This document shows, one piece after another, positions 6,897 to 15,263 of a DNA stretch of 64,000 nt. How positions within the stretch are numbered: position 1 is the stretch's first letter; each line of letters starts with the position of its first letter. Origin of the DNA: CG2-30-58-95 sp964618215 (GTDB taxonomy: Bacteria; Chloroflexota; Anaerolineae; Anaerolineales; Villigracilaceae); the NCBI GenBank assembly GCA_964618215.1, contig CAZTZE010000011.1, positions 30,135 to 94,134 on the forward strand, given 5' to 3'. The position numbers were made by a program, and so were the translations under genes. The notes below the pieces were generated by a model that was not told where the DNA came from, did no database searches, and was given only the letters and a program-made list of their open reading frames with translations.

Positions 6897-8798
6897 ATGT
6901 TACATAAACGCTTAATTTTGGTCTTCGGGTTGGTGCTTATTGCCAGTATGGTATTGGCAGCCTGCGCCCCGAAGCCCCCCGCGACTCCCGAAACAGTGGA
7001 AGTCATCGTCACTAAGGAAGTGACAGTTGAGGTCCCGGTCGAGGTCGAGCGCACGGCGTTCACCACACCGCACCCGATCCTTGGCGACCTGAAAGTGCGC
7101 CAGGCGCTGTCCTACTGCACCAACAAACTCGACTTGATCAAGGCAGTCTATCCGCTGATCCCTGAAGATCAGCAGAAGACCCTGATCTTGAACACCATGA
7201 TTTCAAAAGGACACTGGGCTTACGCCGGCGATGAGAACATTACCATCTACCCGTTTGATCCTGCCATGGGTAATGCCCTGCTGGAAGAGGCTGGCTGGAC
7301 GCTCGCCGAAGGCGCTACCTACCGCGCCAATGCGGCTGGCGAGGAACTGGCCTTGAAATTCACGACCACCACCGCCGCTTTCCGCCAGACCTGGGCTGCC
7401 GTATTGGAATCCCAGTATAAAGCCTGCGGCATCCGCATGCTCCGCCTGCACGTTCCCGCCTCCTGGTGGTTCGGTGACACCACCGGCCTGGCCCGCCGCG
7501 ACTTCGAACTGGGCGCCTACGCCTGGGTCGGTCAGGTTGATCCCGGTGGCCAGACCTTGTACGCCTGTGATCAGATCGCCAGCCCCGCGAATGGTTGGGA
7601 AGGCCAGAACTACATGGGCTGGTGCAATGAAGCTGCCAGCGTCGCCATCAAAAAGGCAAACAACACTTTGATCCTGCAGGAACGCATTGACAACTACAAG
7701 ATCGTGCAAACGGAGTATACCAAGGATATTCCGACCATCCCGCTCTTCAACCGCTCTGAGACCTTTGCCGCCGTGGCCGGAATGCTCAACTTTGCTCCCA
7801 CCCCTGGTCAGGAGTACTACCTGTACAATGTAGGCGAATGGGAAGTCCCGGGTAGAGACACCATTGTGCTTGGCTTCACCCAGGAACCCGCCTCCCTGTT
7901 CACCCTGGTTGAGGACGCCTTTGTCGCCAACCTGGCGGCCTACATGTACCTGCCTGGTTCGATCACCACTCTCAACTACCAGTTCCAGCCAGTGTATATC
8001 ACCGAAATGCCCACACTTGAGAGCGGCCTGACCTTGAACAACGACGTTGAGGTCAAGGCTGGCGACAAGGTTGTGGATGCCGACGGTGAGGTTGTCGAAC
8101 TGGCGGCTGGCATGAAGATTATCAACGCGGCCGGCGAGACCGTTGAATTTGATGGAAAATCCGTCATGATGAAGCAACTGGTCACCACATTCAAGTATAT
8201 TGACGGCATCAAGTGGGAAGATGGCGAGCCGCTCAAGAGCGCAGATTTTGAACTGGCCCGCAAGATCAACTGCGATCCCGAATCCGGCGCGACCTCCTTC
8301 ATCACCTGCAACAAGACCGCCAACGTTGAGTACTTCGATGTCGGCTACACTCACACCTGGGTGCCTGGCGTCCAGGATCCGTTGTACTTCGTCCCGGTTT
8401 GGGGCACATATCCTTCTCATCGCGTCATCGCAGACGGCCGCATGTTGAAGGATGTCCCGGCGAAAGAATGGACGACCCTGCCCGAGATCGCCGAGAAACC
8501 GATTGGCTGGGGTCCGTACATGCTGGTCGAATGGGTCAAAGGCGAGAAACTCGTCTATGCGGCCAACCCATTCTGGGTATTCGGCGCTCCCAAGACCCCG
8601 AAATTCGTGATCCAGATCATCACGCCTGAATCAGCCGAAGCCCTGCTGCTGGGCGGAGAAGTTGACGTCCTCGCCTCCGAGACTCTGGCTGGCATTACCG
8701 AAACTCTGGGCAAGGCCGAAGCAGATGGCAAGATCAAGACCTACTCCATCGCTGGCGCTACCTGGGAACATATTGATCTCGCATTGTTCATCCGGTAA
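6897..8798 (+). CDS. Family-5 solute-binding lipoprotein, circularly permuted
   Basis: A 633-residue lipoprotein: signal peptide with lipobox LAAC (Cys about residue 23), then a Val/Glu-rich linker. Unusually, the first half of the mature protein matches the C-terminal half of family-5 binding proteins (LKVRQALSYCTNKLDLIKAV, then YPFDPAMGNALLEEAGW, KACGIRM, DFELGAYAW, IPTIPLFNR). The second half, from about residue 320 (IVLGFTQEPASLF, IKWEDGEPLKSADFELARK, IGWGPYMLVEWVKG), matches the N-terminal half. It ends at EHIDLALF, which in the canonical protein at 2842-4797 is the point just before DKRVRQA. Both halves appear intact, so it is a circular permutant rather than a truncation. A GGAGGA site precedes the ATG. 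Two strong hairpins separate it from the permease genes, consistent with higher expression of the receptor. Confidence 0.85.
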   Translation: MLHKRLILVFGLVLIASMVLAACAPKPPATPETVEVIVTKEVTVEVPVEVERTAFTTPHPILGDLKVRQALSYCTNKLDLIKAVYPLIPEDQQKTLILNTMISKGHWAYAGDENITIYPFDPAMGNALLEEAGWTLAEGATYRANAAGEELALKFTTTTAAFRQTWAAVLESQYKACGIRMLRLHVPASWWFGDTTGLARRDFELGAYAWVGQVDPGGQTLYACDQIASPANGWEGQNYMGWCNEAASVAIKKANNTLILQERIDNYKIVQTEYTKDIPTIPLFNRSETFAAVAGMLNFAPTPGQEYYLYNVGEWEVPGRDTIVLGFTQEPASLFTLVEDAFVANLAAYMYLPGSITTLNYQFQPVYITEMPTLESGLTLNNDVEVKAGDKVVDADGEVVELAAGMKIINAAGETVEFDGKSVMMKQLVTTFKYIDGIKWEDGEPLKSADFELARKINCDPESGATSFITCNKTANVEYFDVGYTHTWVPGVQDPLYFVPVWGTYPSHRVIADGRMLKDVPAKEWTTLPEIAEKPIGWGPYMLVEWVKGEKLVYAANPFWVFGAPKTPKFVIQIITPESAEALLLGGEVDVLASETLAGITETLGKAEADGKIKTYSIAGATWEHIDLALFIR

Positions 8799-8824
8799 GC
8801 CGCTTGCTTGTCTGAGTTAGATTG

Positions 8825-8856
8825 GGTAGGTGTGACCCGTCCGGGTCACACCTACC
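8825..8856 (+). terminator. Perfect 15-bp hairpin after the binding-protein gene
   Basis: Bases 8825-8839 and 8842-8856 are exact complements with a 2-base loop, starting 27 bases after the stop codon. There is no T-run directly after, so it may act as an mRNA-stabilising or attenuating structure between the receptor gene and the permeases. Confidence 0.6.
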
Positions 8857-8879
8857 TTACTAGTTAAGATAGCTGAGGG

Positions 8880-8922
8880 GTTGGGTGTTTTTGGCGGGCT
8901 TCGCCCGCCAAAAACACCCAAC
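8880..8922 (+). terminator. Perfect 20-bp hairpin before the permease operon
   Basis: Bases 8880-8899 pair exactly with 8903-8922 around the 3-base loop TTC. Together with the hairpin at 8825 it probably dampens read-through from the binding-protein gene into the permeases, giving receptor excess, a usual arrangement for ABC importers. Confidence 0.6.
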
Positions 8923-8973
8923 TTCCCCCGAATTAATGAGAAGATACCATTTTCGTTTTTATCGGAGAGAAGC

Positions 8974-10176
8974 ATGAGCGTATATTTGGTTCGCCGTGTG
9001 CTGCAGATGATCCTGGTGATTTTCCTTTCTTCAGTTGCGACCTATGCGTTATTGAGCCTTGCACCCGGGGGACCGCTTGCCGGTTTGCGTCAGATCCAGC
9101 AGAGCGCACGATTCCAAATCACCCAAGAAGATATCGCCCGCATTCGCGCCCACTATGAGCTGGATTTGTACCTGCCTGTCCGCTTCAGCCGCTGGTTGAT
9201 CGGCCAGCCGCGCGGCCCGCTCGTTATCGGGGGAAAAGAATTCTTTAGCGATTTGGTCATCGGATGCAGCCAGCCGATCGAGGAGGAATTTCTGAATGAA
9301 AAAAGCGGCGCCTATGAAACCAGGGTCACTGGCTGTGTCCAATATGTCCATCTGCAAGATCTGGTCGGACGCCGCACCAGCCGCGGGATTATGCTGGGCG
9401 ATTTTGGTTTATCCTGGCGCTTGCTGCGCGATCGCCCGGTGAGCGATTTGCTCTGGAGCCGCTTGGAGAAGACCCTCCAACTGATTGGCCTGGAGACGCT
9501 CTTGTCCATTTTGATCGGGGTACCTCTGGGGGTATATTCAGCCGTAAAACAGTATTCTAAATTTGACTATTTCTTTACCTCGCTGGCCTTTATGGGTTCG
9601 GCCATGCCAAGCTTCTTCTTTGGACTTTTGATGATTTTGGCTTTTTCGATCATTCCAAAGAACGCCGGCCTTCCCTACCTGCCGCCCGGATTGTCCGAGT
9701 CGGTGCGCGACTATACCATCCCGCTGCTTGGAACGATCACCGCCGGTTCTGCCGCGGACCGCATTTTGCATCTGATCCTGCCTGTGTCGGTGCTGACGTT
9801 GATCAACATTTCCTTCTGGAGTCGCTATATCCGCTCCAGCATGTTGGAGGTCCTGCGGCAGGATTACGTGCGCACGGCGCGCGCCAAGGGCCTGAAGGAA
9901 TCGGTTGTCATTATGAAACACGCCTTGCGCAACGGTTTGATCCCATTTGTGACCATTGTCGTCTTTACCCTGCCCGGCCTTTTCAGCGGCGCGATCATTA
10001 CCGAGAGCATCTTTGCCTGGCCGGGGATGGGCAGGTTGTACCTGCTGGCATTAGGCGACAATGATTACCCGGTTGCAATGGCAATTTTCTTTATCCTGGC
10101 CGTGCTGACAGTGATCGCCACGCTACTGCGTGATATCCTTTATACGGTTGTTGATCCCCGTATCCGTCTATCCTAA
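8974..10176 (+). CDS. Peptide-type ABC transporter permease, DppB/OppB family
   Basis: First inner-membrane permease of the importer, 400 residues. The start at 8974 follows CGGAGAGAAGC and gives the family-typical opening MSVYLVRRVLQMILVIFL (first membrane helix). Six membrane segments are visible. The permease loop that docks onto the ATPase is present as RQDYVRTARAKGLKESVVI. The family motif near the N-terminus (LAPGGPLAGL) and the C-terminal DILYTVVDPRIRLS are typical. There is an insertion of about 70 residues between the first two helices (about 60-140) with two Cys residues, likely outside the membrane. The next permease starts 20 bases downstream. An in-frame upstream start at 8881 lies within the hairpin and is rejected. 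Confidence 0.92.
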   Translation: MSVYLVRRVLQMILVIFLSSVATYALLSLAPGGPLAGLRQIQQSARFQITQEDIARIRAHYELDLYLPVRFSRWLIGQPRGPLVIGGKEFFSDLVIGCSQPIEEEFLNEKSGAYETRVTGCVQYVHLQDLVGRRTSRGIMLGDFGLSWRLLRDRPVSDLLWSRLEKTLQLIGLETLLSILIGVPLGVYSAVKQYSKFDYFFTSLAFMGSAMPSFFFGLLMILAFSIIPKNAGLPYLPPGLSESVRDYTIPLLGTITAGSAADRILHLILPVSVLTLINISFWSRYIRSSMLEVLRQDYVRTARAKGLKESVVIMKHALRNGLIPFVTIVVFTLPGLFSGAIITESIFAWPGMGRLYLLALGDNDYPVAMAIFFILAVLTVIATLLRDILYTVVDPRIRLS

Positions 10177-10196
10177 TTTTTATGAGGAATGACTGA

Positions 10197-11201
10197 ATGG
10201 CTACAAATACACTAAACCAGGTCGCTGAACTCTCGGGGGATGCCATTACACTCGAGGAGCGCACCCCGTTCCAGATCGTCATGAGGCGTTTCAGGCGGCA
10301 CAAACTGGCGATGGTCGCGTTGGTTGTGATTTCGGTGATCCTCAGCATCACGATCCTGGCGCCTTATATCACCCCTTTCGATGTTCAGGAAATTAACGTT
10401 GGCAAATATTTTGTCCCTTTCGGGACAGTGGACGAAGCGACGGGGCGCACACATTATCTTGGCACGGATAACATTGGCCGCGATTATTTCTCGCGCTTGA
10501 TCTTTGCCGGCCGTATTTCTCTGGCGGTGGCCTTCATTTCGGTGATGATCTCAGAAACGATTGGGATCGTGGTCGGTTCGATTTCCGGTTTTTACGGCAA
10601 GTGGCTGGATGCTGTTCTCATGCGCTTTGTGGAATTCATGTTGACGATTCCCACGCTGCCCTTACTGTTGATTATCGCCTCCATGCTTCTGGCGAATGAG
10701 GCATTGATCCCCATCCCGCCAGTGGTGCTAAATATTGTCGGCAAGATCATGCTTTTGGGCCCACGCGACGCGCGCAGCGCCGTCCTGATTGTGTTGGTTC
10801 TATCCGGCTTGGGCTGGATGGGATCTGCCCAATTGATGCGCGGCATGATCCTATCCCTGCGTGAACAGACCTTCGTGGAGGCATCCCGTTCACTGGGGGC
10901 TTCCAATATATGGATCATTTTGCGGCACATGATCCCCAACGCACTGGCGCCGATCATCGTTTCTGCTTCGCTTGGCCTGGCTGGCTATGTCGTCGCCGAG
11001 GCCGCGCTGGCCTTCCTGGGGTTTGGCATCCAAGACCCTGTGCCGACTTGGGGGAATATGCTCGCAGGGACGCAGACCTACATGTTTGACCGCCCGTGGC
11101 TGCCGCTCGTGCCTGGATTGCCCATCTTCATCTGCTCTCTGTCCTTCAACTATATCGGCGATGGCCTGCGCGACGCTCTTGATCCACGCTTGAAACTATA
11201 A
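10197..11201 (+). CDS. Peptide-type ABC transporter permease, DppC/OppC family
   Basis: Second permease, 334 residues, encoded 20 bases after the first. A cytoplasmic N-terminus with the family signature (FQIVMRRFRRHKLAMVALVV) leads into the first helix, followed by GTDNIGRDYFSRLIFAGRISL, the periplasmic loop and conserved segment of OppC proteins. The ATPase-coupling loop reads REQTFVEASRSLGASNIWI. It ends GDGLRDALDPRLKL, the standard family C-terminus. A region of about 30 residues between helices (near 165-200, IPIPPVVLNIVGKIMLLGPR) is longer than in most members. It should form a heterodimer with the upstream permease. Confidence 0.92.
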   Translation: MATNTLNQVAELSGDAITLEERTPFQIVMRRFRRHKLAMVALVVISVILSITILAPYITPFDVQEINVGKYFVPFGTVDEATGRTHYLGTDNIGRDYFSRLIFAGRISLAVAFISVMISETIGIVVGSISGFYGKWLDAVLMRFVEFMLTIPTLPLLLIIASMLLANEALIPIPPVVLNIVGKIMLLGPRDARSAVLIVLVLSGLGWMGSAQLMRGMILSLREQTFVEASRSLGASNIWIILRHMIPNALAPIIVSASLGLAGYVVAEAALAFLGFGIQDPVPTWGNMLAGTQTYMFDRPWLPLVPGLPIFICSLSFNYIGDGLRDALDPRLKL

Positions 11202-11238
11202 AGTGTACGCGAACAACATCTACATTGGGAGAACGTCT

Positions 11239-12270
11239 GTGACTCAGGAAAATAAACAACCGCTGATTGAGGTACGTAACCTTAAAACCTACTTCTATAC
11301 AGAAGATGGCGTCGTCAAAGCTGTGGATGGCGTGGACTTCAAAGTCTATCCTGGCAAAGTGTTTGGCCTGGTGGGCGAATCGGGCTGCGGCAAGAGCGTG
11401 ACTGCCCTCTCGATTATGCGCCTGATAAGCCAGCCCGGAAAAGTCATCGAAGGTGAGATCATCTACGAAGGCCAGGACCTGCTCAAGGTGACCGAGAACG
11501 AAATGATGCACGTGCGCGGCAACCGCATCTCGATGATCTTCCAACAGCCGCAAACGGCTCTCAACCCGGTCTTCAGGGTTGGCAATCAAATTGCTGAAGT
11601 CCTGGAAATCCACCAGGATTTGGGCAAGGAAGCCGGAATTAAACGCGCCATCGAGCTGCTCAAAATGGTGGGGATCCCCGAGGCAGAGAGACGGGCTGAT
11701 TCTTTCCCTCACGAGCTTTCGGGTGGTATGGCGCAGCGTGTCATGATCGCCATGGCGCTCGCCTGCGTACCCGACCTGTTGATCGCTGACGAGCCGACCA
11801 CAGCCCTGGATGTCACCATTCAGGCTCAGATCCTGGACCTGATGCGTGACCTGCGCACCAAAGTGGGCGCCTCGGTCATCCTCATCACCCACGACTTGGG
11901 GGTGATCGCAGAGATGGCAGAAAACGTGGCCGTGATGTATGCAGGCAGGATCGTGGAGGAGGCAGAAGTAAAGACATTGTTTGCCAGGCCTCTCCATCCC
12001 TACACACAGGGCTTGATTGGATCAATACCCATTCTGGGTAAGCTCAAGGATCGGCTGGCCGTTATCCCTGGCAGTGTACCCAACTTGATCAACCTGCCGG
12101 CCGGTTGTCGTTTTGCTCCCCGCTGCCTGGCGCGCATCGAGCATCAGTTGACCATCTGTACTGAGTTGGAACCCGACCTGGCCGAGGTCACTGGCGCTCA
12201 CACCGTCCGCTGCTGGCTGTTCCAGGACAGTGAGAAACACCGCGCTCCTTTGGCGCACGCCAGCCAGTAA
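11239..12270 (+). CDS. Oligopeptide ABC transporter ATP-binding protein, DppD/OppD family
   Basis: Cytoplasmic ATPase subunit, 343 residues from the GTG at 11239, which follows a GGGAGA site. The longer frame from a GTG at 11203 lacks a binding site and adds residues not typical of the family. Visible: Walker A GESGCGKS, Q-loop IFQQPQTALNP, signature LSGGM, Walker B LLIADEPTTALD, and switch histidine in LITHDLG. The C-terminal oligopeptide extension with its Cys cluster (CRFAPRCL...C) is present. It pairs with the ATPase encoded 26 bases downstream. Confidence 0.95.
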   Translation: MTQENKQPLIEVRNLKTYFYTEDGVVKAVDGVDFKVYPGKVFGLVGESGCGKSVTALSIMRLISQPGKVIEGEIIYEGQDLLKVTENEMMHVRGNRISMIFQQPQTALNPVFRVGNQIAEVLEIHQDLGKEAGIKRAIELLKMVGIPEAERRADSFPHELSGGMAQRVMIAMALACVPDLLIADEPTTALDVTIQAQILDLMRDLRTKVGASVILITHDLGVIAEMAENVAVMYAGRIVEEAEVKTLFARPLHPYTQGLIGSIPILGKLKDRLAVIPGSVPNLINLPAGCRFAPRCLARIEHQLTICTELEPDLAEVTGAHTVRCWLFQDSEKHRAPLAHASQ

Positions 12271-12296
12271 AAAAATAAATATTGGAGTTATTCTCG

Positions 12297-13295
12297 ATGA
12301 GCAAACCGGTGACAAGTAAAGAAAGTCCGAAGAGAGACCTGGTTACTGTCAAAAACCTGGTCAAATATTTCCCCATTCGATCGGGCCTGTTACAACGTGT
12401 CACGGCTTGGGTGCAGGCTGTGGATGATATCAGTTTTACCATCCGGGAGGGGGAAACTTTCGGACTGGTTGGGGAATCCGGCTGCGGTAAGACAACCATT
12501 GGCCGCACCATGCTGCGCTTGATTGAACCCACTTCCGGCTCGGTTACATTCGACGGGCAGGAGGTCTTCAAATTGCGCGGCCGGGAAATGAAAGAAATGC
12601 GCCGCAACATGCAGGTTATCTTCCAAGACCCGTATGCCTCGCTCGACCCGCGCATGCCGATCGGCGAATCTGTGATGGAGGGCTTGAATGTGCATGGCAT
12701 CGGTACGTCGCGTGAGCGTTTTGAAAACATGCTCGAGATTTTGAAGAAGGTCGGCCTGGAAGACTATCACGCCCGCCGCTATCCGCATGAATTCTCGGGC
12801 GGTCAGCGGCAGCGTATTGGCATCGCCCGCGCCCTGGCTCTCTTCCCGAAATTCATCGTTTGCGATGAGCCGGTATCCGCGCTGGATGTGTCCATTCAGT
12901 CACAGGTGTTGAACATCTTGAAGGACCTCCAGAGAGAGTTTGGTTTAACCTACCTGTTCATTGCCCATAACCTGAGCGTGGTGGAGCACATCTCTGACCG
13001 CGTCGGGGTTATGTATGTGGGTAAGATGGTCGAATTGACCGGCCGCGAAGAACTCTATGAAAACCCCCTGCATCCGTATACAAAGGCGCTAATGTCAGCC
13101 ATCCCCATCGCCGACCCGACGGTCAAGCGCGAGCGCACCATCCTGAAGGGCGACGTCCCCAGTCCCTTGAACCCGCCCAAGGGCTGCCGCTTCCATCCGC
13201 GTTGCCCGGTGGCGATTGACAAGTGTTCGCTCGAAGAGCCGGTCTTCAAAGAGATCAAGCCCGATCACTCTGTGGCTTGCTGGTTGGCAGAATAG
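12297..13295 (+). CDS. Oligopeptide ABC transporter ATP-binding protein, DppF/OppF family
   Basis: Second ATPase subunit, 332 residues. The ATG at 12297 has a GGAG site 9 bases upstream; an in-frame TTG at 12282 is less likely. Family opening VKNLVKYFPIRSGLLQRV, Walker A GESGCGKTT, Q-loop IFQDPYASLDPR, signature FSGGQRQR, Walker B FIVCDEPVSALDVS, switch His in FIAHNLS, and the C-terminal CRFHPRCP zinc/iron-type motif. It is the last transporter gene; the HAD gene begins 5 bases after its stop and is probably cotranscribed. Confidence 0.95.
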   Translation: MSKPVTSKESPKRDLVTVKNLVKYFPIRSGLLQRVTAWVQAVDDISFTIREGETFGLVGESGCGKTTIGRTMLRLIEPTSGSVTFDGQEVFKLRGREMKEMRRNMQVIFQDPYASLDPRMPIGESVMEGLNVHGIGTSRERFENMLEILKKVGLEDYHARRYPHEFSGGQRQRIGIARALALFPKFIVCDEPVSALDVSIQSQVLNILKDLQREFGLTYLFIAHNLSVVEHISDRVGVMYVGKMVELTGREELYENPLHPYTKALMSAIPIADPTVKRERTILKGDVPSPLNPPKGCRFHPRCPVAIDKCSLEEPVFKEIKPDHSVACWLAE

Positions 13296-13300
13296 TCGTA

Positions 13301-14008
13301 ATGCTCAAAGCCATCATCTTCGACTTCGACGGTCTCATCCTGGATACAGAAACGCCCGAGTACATCGCCTGGCAGGAGATATTTGCCGAGTACGGCTGCG
13401 AACTCTCTCTCGATATGTGGGGACAAGTCGTCGGCGGGGCGGGTTTTTCGGACTTCGATGTTGCCAACCACCTCGAAGAACTCCTGCGCAGCGGCCACCC
13501 GGTCAGCCAGCCCTTCGACTGCGCTCAGGGCAGGCCGCTCGACCGCGCTGCTCTCAACGCCCGCTGGCGTCAACGCGGCGATGAGTTGATTGCGGCTCAA
13601 GCAATTTTGCCCGGCGTGCGCGACTACCTGGACGACGCCCAAAGGCTTGGTCTCCGCCTGGCCATCGCTTCCAGTTCAAAGCACAGTTGGGTGGACACGC
13701 ACCTGAACCGTCTCGGCCTGTGGCACTACTTCGAAATCATCAAATGCGCCGACGACGTTGCGCGCACCAAACCGGACCCGGAACTGTATCGCTCCGCCCT
13801 GGCCGCGCTCCACATCCGGGCGGAAGAAGCCATCGTTTTCGAAGATTCGCCCAACGGCGTAAAGGCGGCCAAAGCCGTGGGGATATTCGTCGTCGCGGTG
13901 CCCAATCCGCTCACCGCGCGGCTATGGATTGACGGCGCAGACCTGACGCTGAAATCGCTGGCGGATTTACCTCTGGGGGAGTTGCTCGAGCGCGTTGACC
14001 ACTGCTGA
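13301..14008 (+). CDS. HAD-family phosphatase, beta-phosphoglucomutase-like
   Basis: A 235-residue haloacid-dehalogenase-fold hydrolase. Motif I FDFDGLILDTE (nucleophile and acid Asp), motif II SSSKHSWV, and motif III/IV KPDPELY...VFEDSPNG are all intact, with a helical cap between residues 20 and 90. The best match is the sugar-phosphatase/phosphoglucomutase subgroup; the substrate is unknown. The ATG at 13301 lies 5 bases after the stop of the DppF-like gene. The cap contains an extra stretch (PFDCAQGRPLD, about residues 71-81) encoded by the dispersed palindromic repeat CTGCGCTCAGGGCAGG (13520-13535), an in-frame repeat insertion. A fragment matching its NGVKAAKAVG segment reappears at 15264-15317 beyond the metallophosphoesterase gene. 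Confidence 0.9.
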   Translation: MLKAIIFDFDGLILDTETPEYIAWQEIFAEYGCELSLDMWGQVVGGAGFSDFDVANHLEELLRSGHPVSQPFDCAQGRPLDRAALNARWRQRGDELIAAQAILPGVRDYLDDAQRLGLRLAIASSSKHSWVDTHLNRLGLWHYFEIIKCADDVARTKPDPELYRSALAALHIRAEEAIVFEDSPNGVKAAKAVGIFVVAVPNPLTARLWIDGADLTLKSLADLPLGELLERVDHC

Positions 14009-14041
14009 AAACTCCCGCCTGCTCTTGATAGATTTTTTTTG

Positions 14042-14060
14042 TGCGCAGCACCTACTCGGC
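14042..14060 (+). repeat. Dispersed TGCGCAGCACCTACTCGGC repeat
   Basis: One of at least six copies in this window (others at 2861, 5575, 18064 as a variant, and reverse complement at 38089 and 58164). This copy lies in the non-coding gap, right before the promoter at 14068. Confidence 0.7.
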
Positions 14061-14067
14061 AGAGGAA

Positions 14068-14095
14068 TTGACATTTTGCTGTAAAAGAGTATAAT
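14068..14095 (+). promoter_or_regulatory. Strong sigma-70-type promoter
   Basis: TTGACA (14068-14073), 16-base spacer, TATAAT (14090-14095). Transcription would begin near 14102, directly at the structured leader described next. Confidence 0.8.
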
Positions 14096-14107
14096 AAAAG
14101 CAACCCC

Positions 14108-14170
14108 CCTGGAGATAGCATCTCCAGGCCGACGCCCGCCGAAAGGCGGGCTGTCCCTTAAACAAGGGGA
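14108..14170 (+). ncRNA. Structured 5' leader of three consecutive hairpins
   Basis: Three perfect hairpins follow one another: 14108-14116 with 14120-14128 (9 bp); 14134-14140 with 14145-14151 (7 bp, GAAA tetraloop); 14155-14159 with 14164-14168 (5 bp). The third covers the start of the ribosome binding site AAGGGGAG (14164-14171), 7 bases before the ATG at 14178. The arrangement could regulate translation. I could not match it to a known riboswitch class. Confidence 0.5.
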
Positions 14171-14177
14171 GATACCT

Positions 14178-14240
14178 ATGGAACGTGTGATCGCTTATGT
14201 GGATGGGTATAACCTTTACTACGGCTTGCGCGCCAAAGGC
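14178..14240 (+). pseudogene. N-terminal remnant of a NYN-domain (LabA/DUF88-type) gene
   Basis: The 21 codons from the ATG at 14178, which has a strong ribosome binding site, read MERVIAYVDGYNLYYGLRAK, the hallmark opening of NYN-domain PIN-like proteins (VDGYNLYYG with the first catalytic Asp). The frame then runs straight into the signal peptide of the metallophosphoesterase. The rest of the NYN gene is absent, so a deletion or insertion has joined its start to another gene. Confidence 0.7.
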
Positions 14241-15224
14241 ATGAAATCTCGATTTCTACGAACATCACACCTCGCGATCATCCTGACTACACTGCTCTTC
14301 CTCGCATCCTGCTTCCTGCCTCCTGCCTCCTATCCCACGCCTTCCCTCTCTCCCACGCCTTCACCCTCGCCCACCCTCACACCTCTCCCTCCCACTGAAA
14401 CACCATCCCCCACCTCCACGCCCGAACCCACCCCAATCCCGCCCATCCGCTTCGCTGTCATCGGCGATTATGGCATGAACAACCAGGCGGAGGCGGATGT
14501 CGCCGCGCTGATCCTCAGTTGGCAGCCAGATTTTATCATCACGACGGGGGATAACAACTATCCAATTGGCGCTGCCGCCACCATTGATGCCAACATCGGC
14601 CAGTTCTTCCATGCCTATATCGCCCGTTATACCGGTAACTATGGCGAAGGCGCGGCGGAGAACCTTTTCTTCCCCGTTCTCGGCAACCACGACTGGAGCA
14701 CGGACAGGGCGCAGCCGTATCTCGATTATTTCACCCTGCCCGGCAGCGAGCGCTACTATGGCTTCGTCTGGGGCCCGGTGCACTTCTTCGCCCTCGACAG
14801 CGACGACCGCGAACCGGACGGGGTGGGCCGCTCCTCGGTCCAGGCCGCCTGGCTGCAGGCGGGACTGGCCGCCTCGACCAGCGCGTGGAACGTCGTTTAT
14901 TTCCATCACCCGCCGTACTCATCCGGCCATCACGGTTCCACCGACTGGATGCGCTGGCCGTTCTCCGCCTGGGGCGCGGACGCGGTGCTCTCCGGCCACG
15001 ACCACACCTATGAGCGCCTGCTCGTGGACGGCATCCCGTATTTTGTCAATGGGGTGGGCGGCGCGGCGCGGCGCGAGTTCCGCACGCCGCTGCCGGAGAG
15101 CCAGTTTCGCTACAACGCCGGCTACGGCGCGATGCTGGTCGCGGTCAATGAGACGGAGATGCTCTTTGAGTTTTACAACCGGGCGGGGGAGTTGAAGGAT
15201 TCGTACCGGGTGATGAAGCCATAA
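14241..15224 (+). CDS. Secreted metallophosphoesterase, purple acid phosphatase-like lipoprotein
   Basis: The mature start is probably the ATG at 14241: MKSRFLRTSH followed by a hydrophobic stretch and lipobox LASC, then a Thr/Pro/Ser-rich linker (about residues 27-68). The calcineurin-like domain shows the metal-ligand motifs GDYG, GDNNY, GNHDW, YFHHPPYSS and SGHDHTYER, in the order of tartrate-resistant/type 5 acid phosphatases. Length from this start is 327 residues. The upstream ATG at 14178 is in frame and has the better ribosome binding site, so a 348-residue form with 21 NYN-derived residues ahead of the signal peptide may also be made. The gene lies between the intact HAD gene and a HAD fragment, indicating insertion. 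Confidence 0.85.
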   Translation: MKSRFLRTSHLAIILTTLLFLASCFLPPASYPTPSLSPTPSPSPTLTPLPPTETPSPTSTPEPTPIPPIRFAVIGDYGMNNQAEADVAALILSWQPDFIITTGDNNYPIGAAATIDANIGQFFHAYIARYTGNYGEGAAENLFFPVLGNHDWSTDRAQPYLDYFTLPGSERYYGFVWGPVHFFALDSDDREPDGVGRSSVQAAWLQAGLAASTSAWNVVYFHHPPYSSGHHGSTDWMRWPFSAWGADAVLSGHDHTYERLLVDGIPYFVNGVGGAARREFRTPLPESQFRYNAGYGAMLVAVNETEMLFEFYNRAGELKDSYRVMKP

Positions 15225-15257
15225 AACAAGAGACCGGTCGAGTGGCCGGTCTCTGTT
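15225..15257 (+). terminator. Hairpin terminator after the metallophosphoesterase gene
   Basis: AGAGACCGG (15230-15238) pairs with CCGGTCTCT (15245-15253); flanking AAAC and GTTT extend the stem, and the 3' side is followed by T-rich sequence. Confidence 0.65.
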
Positions 15258-15263
15258 TGTGGA

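Noticed and set aside
7203..8420. A 405-codon open frame on the minus strand opposite the permuted binding-protein gene
   Set aside because: It lies wholly antisense to a clear lipoprotein gene, has no recognisable domain, and reflects codon bias on the coding strand.
14108..14170. Fluoride riboswitch in the leader of the phosphoesterase gene
   Set aside because: There is partial resemblance (GGAGATAGCATCTCC and GGCTG), but the conserved pseudoknot partner and terminal core are absent. Kept only as a structured leader.
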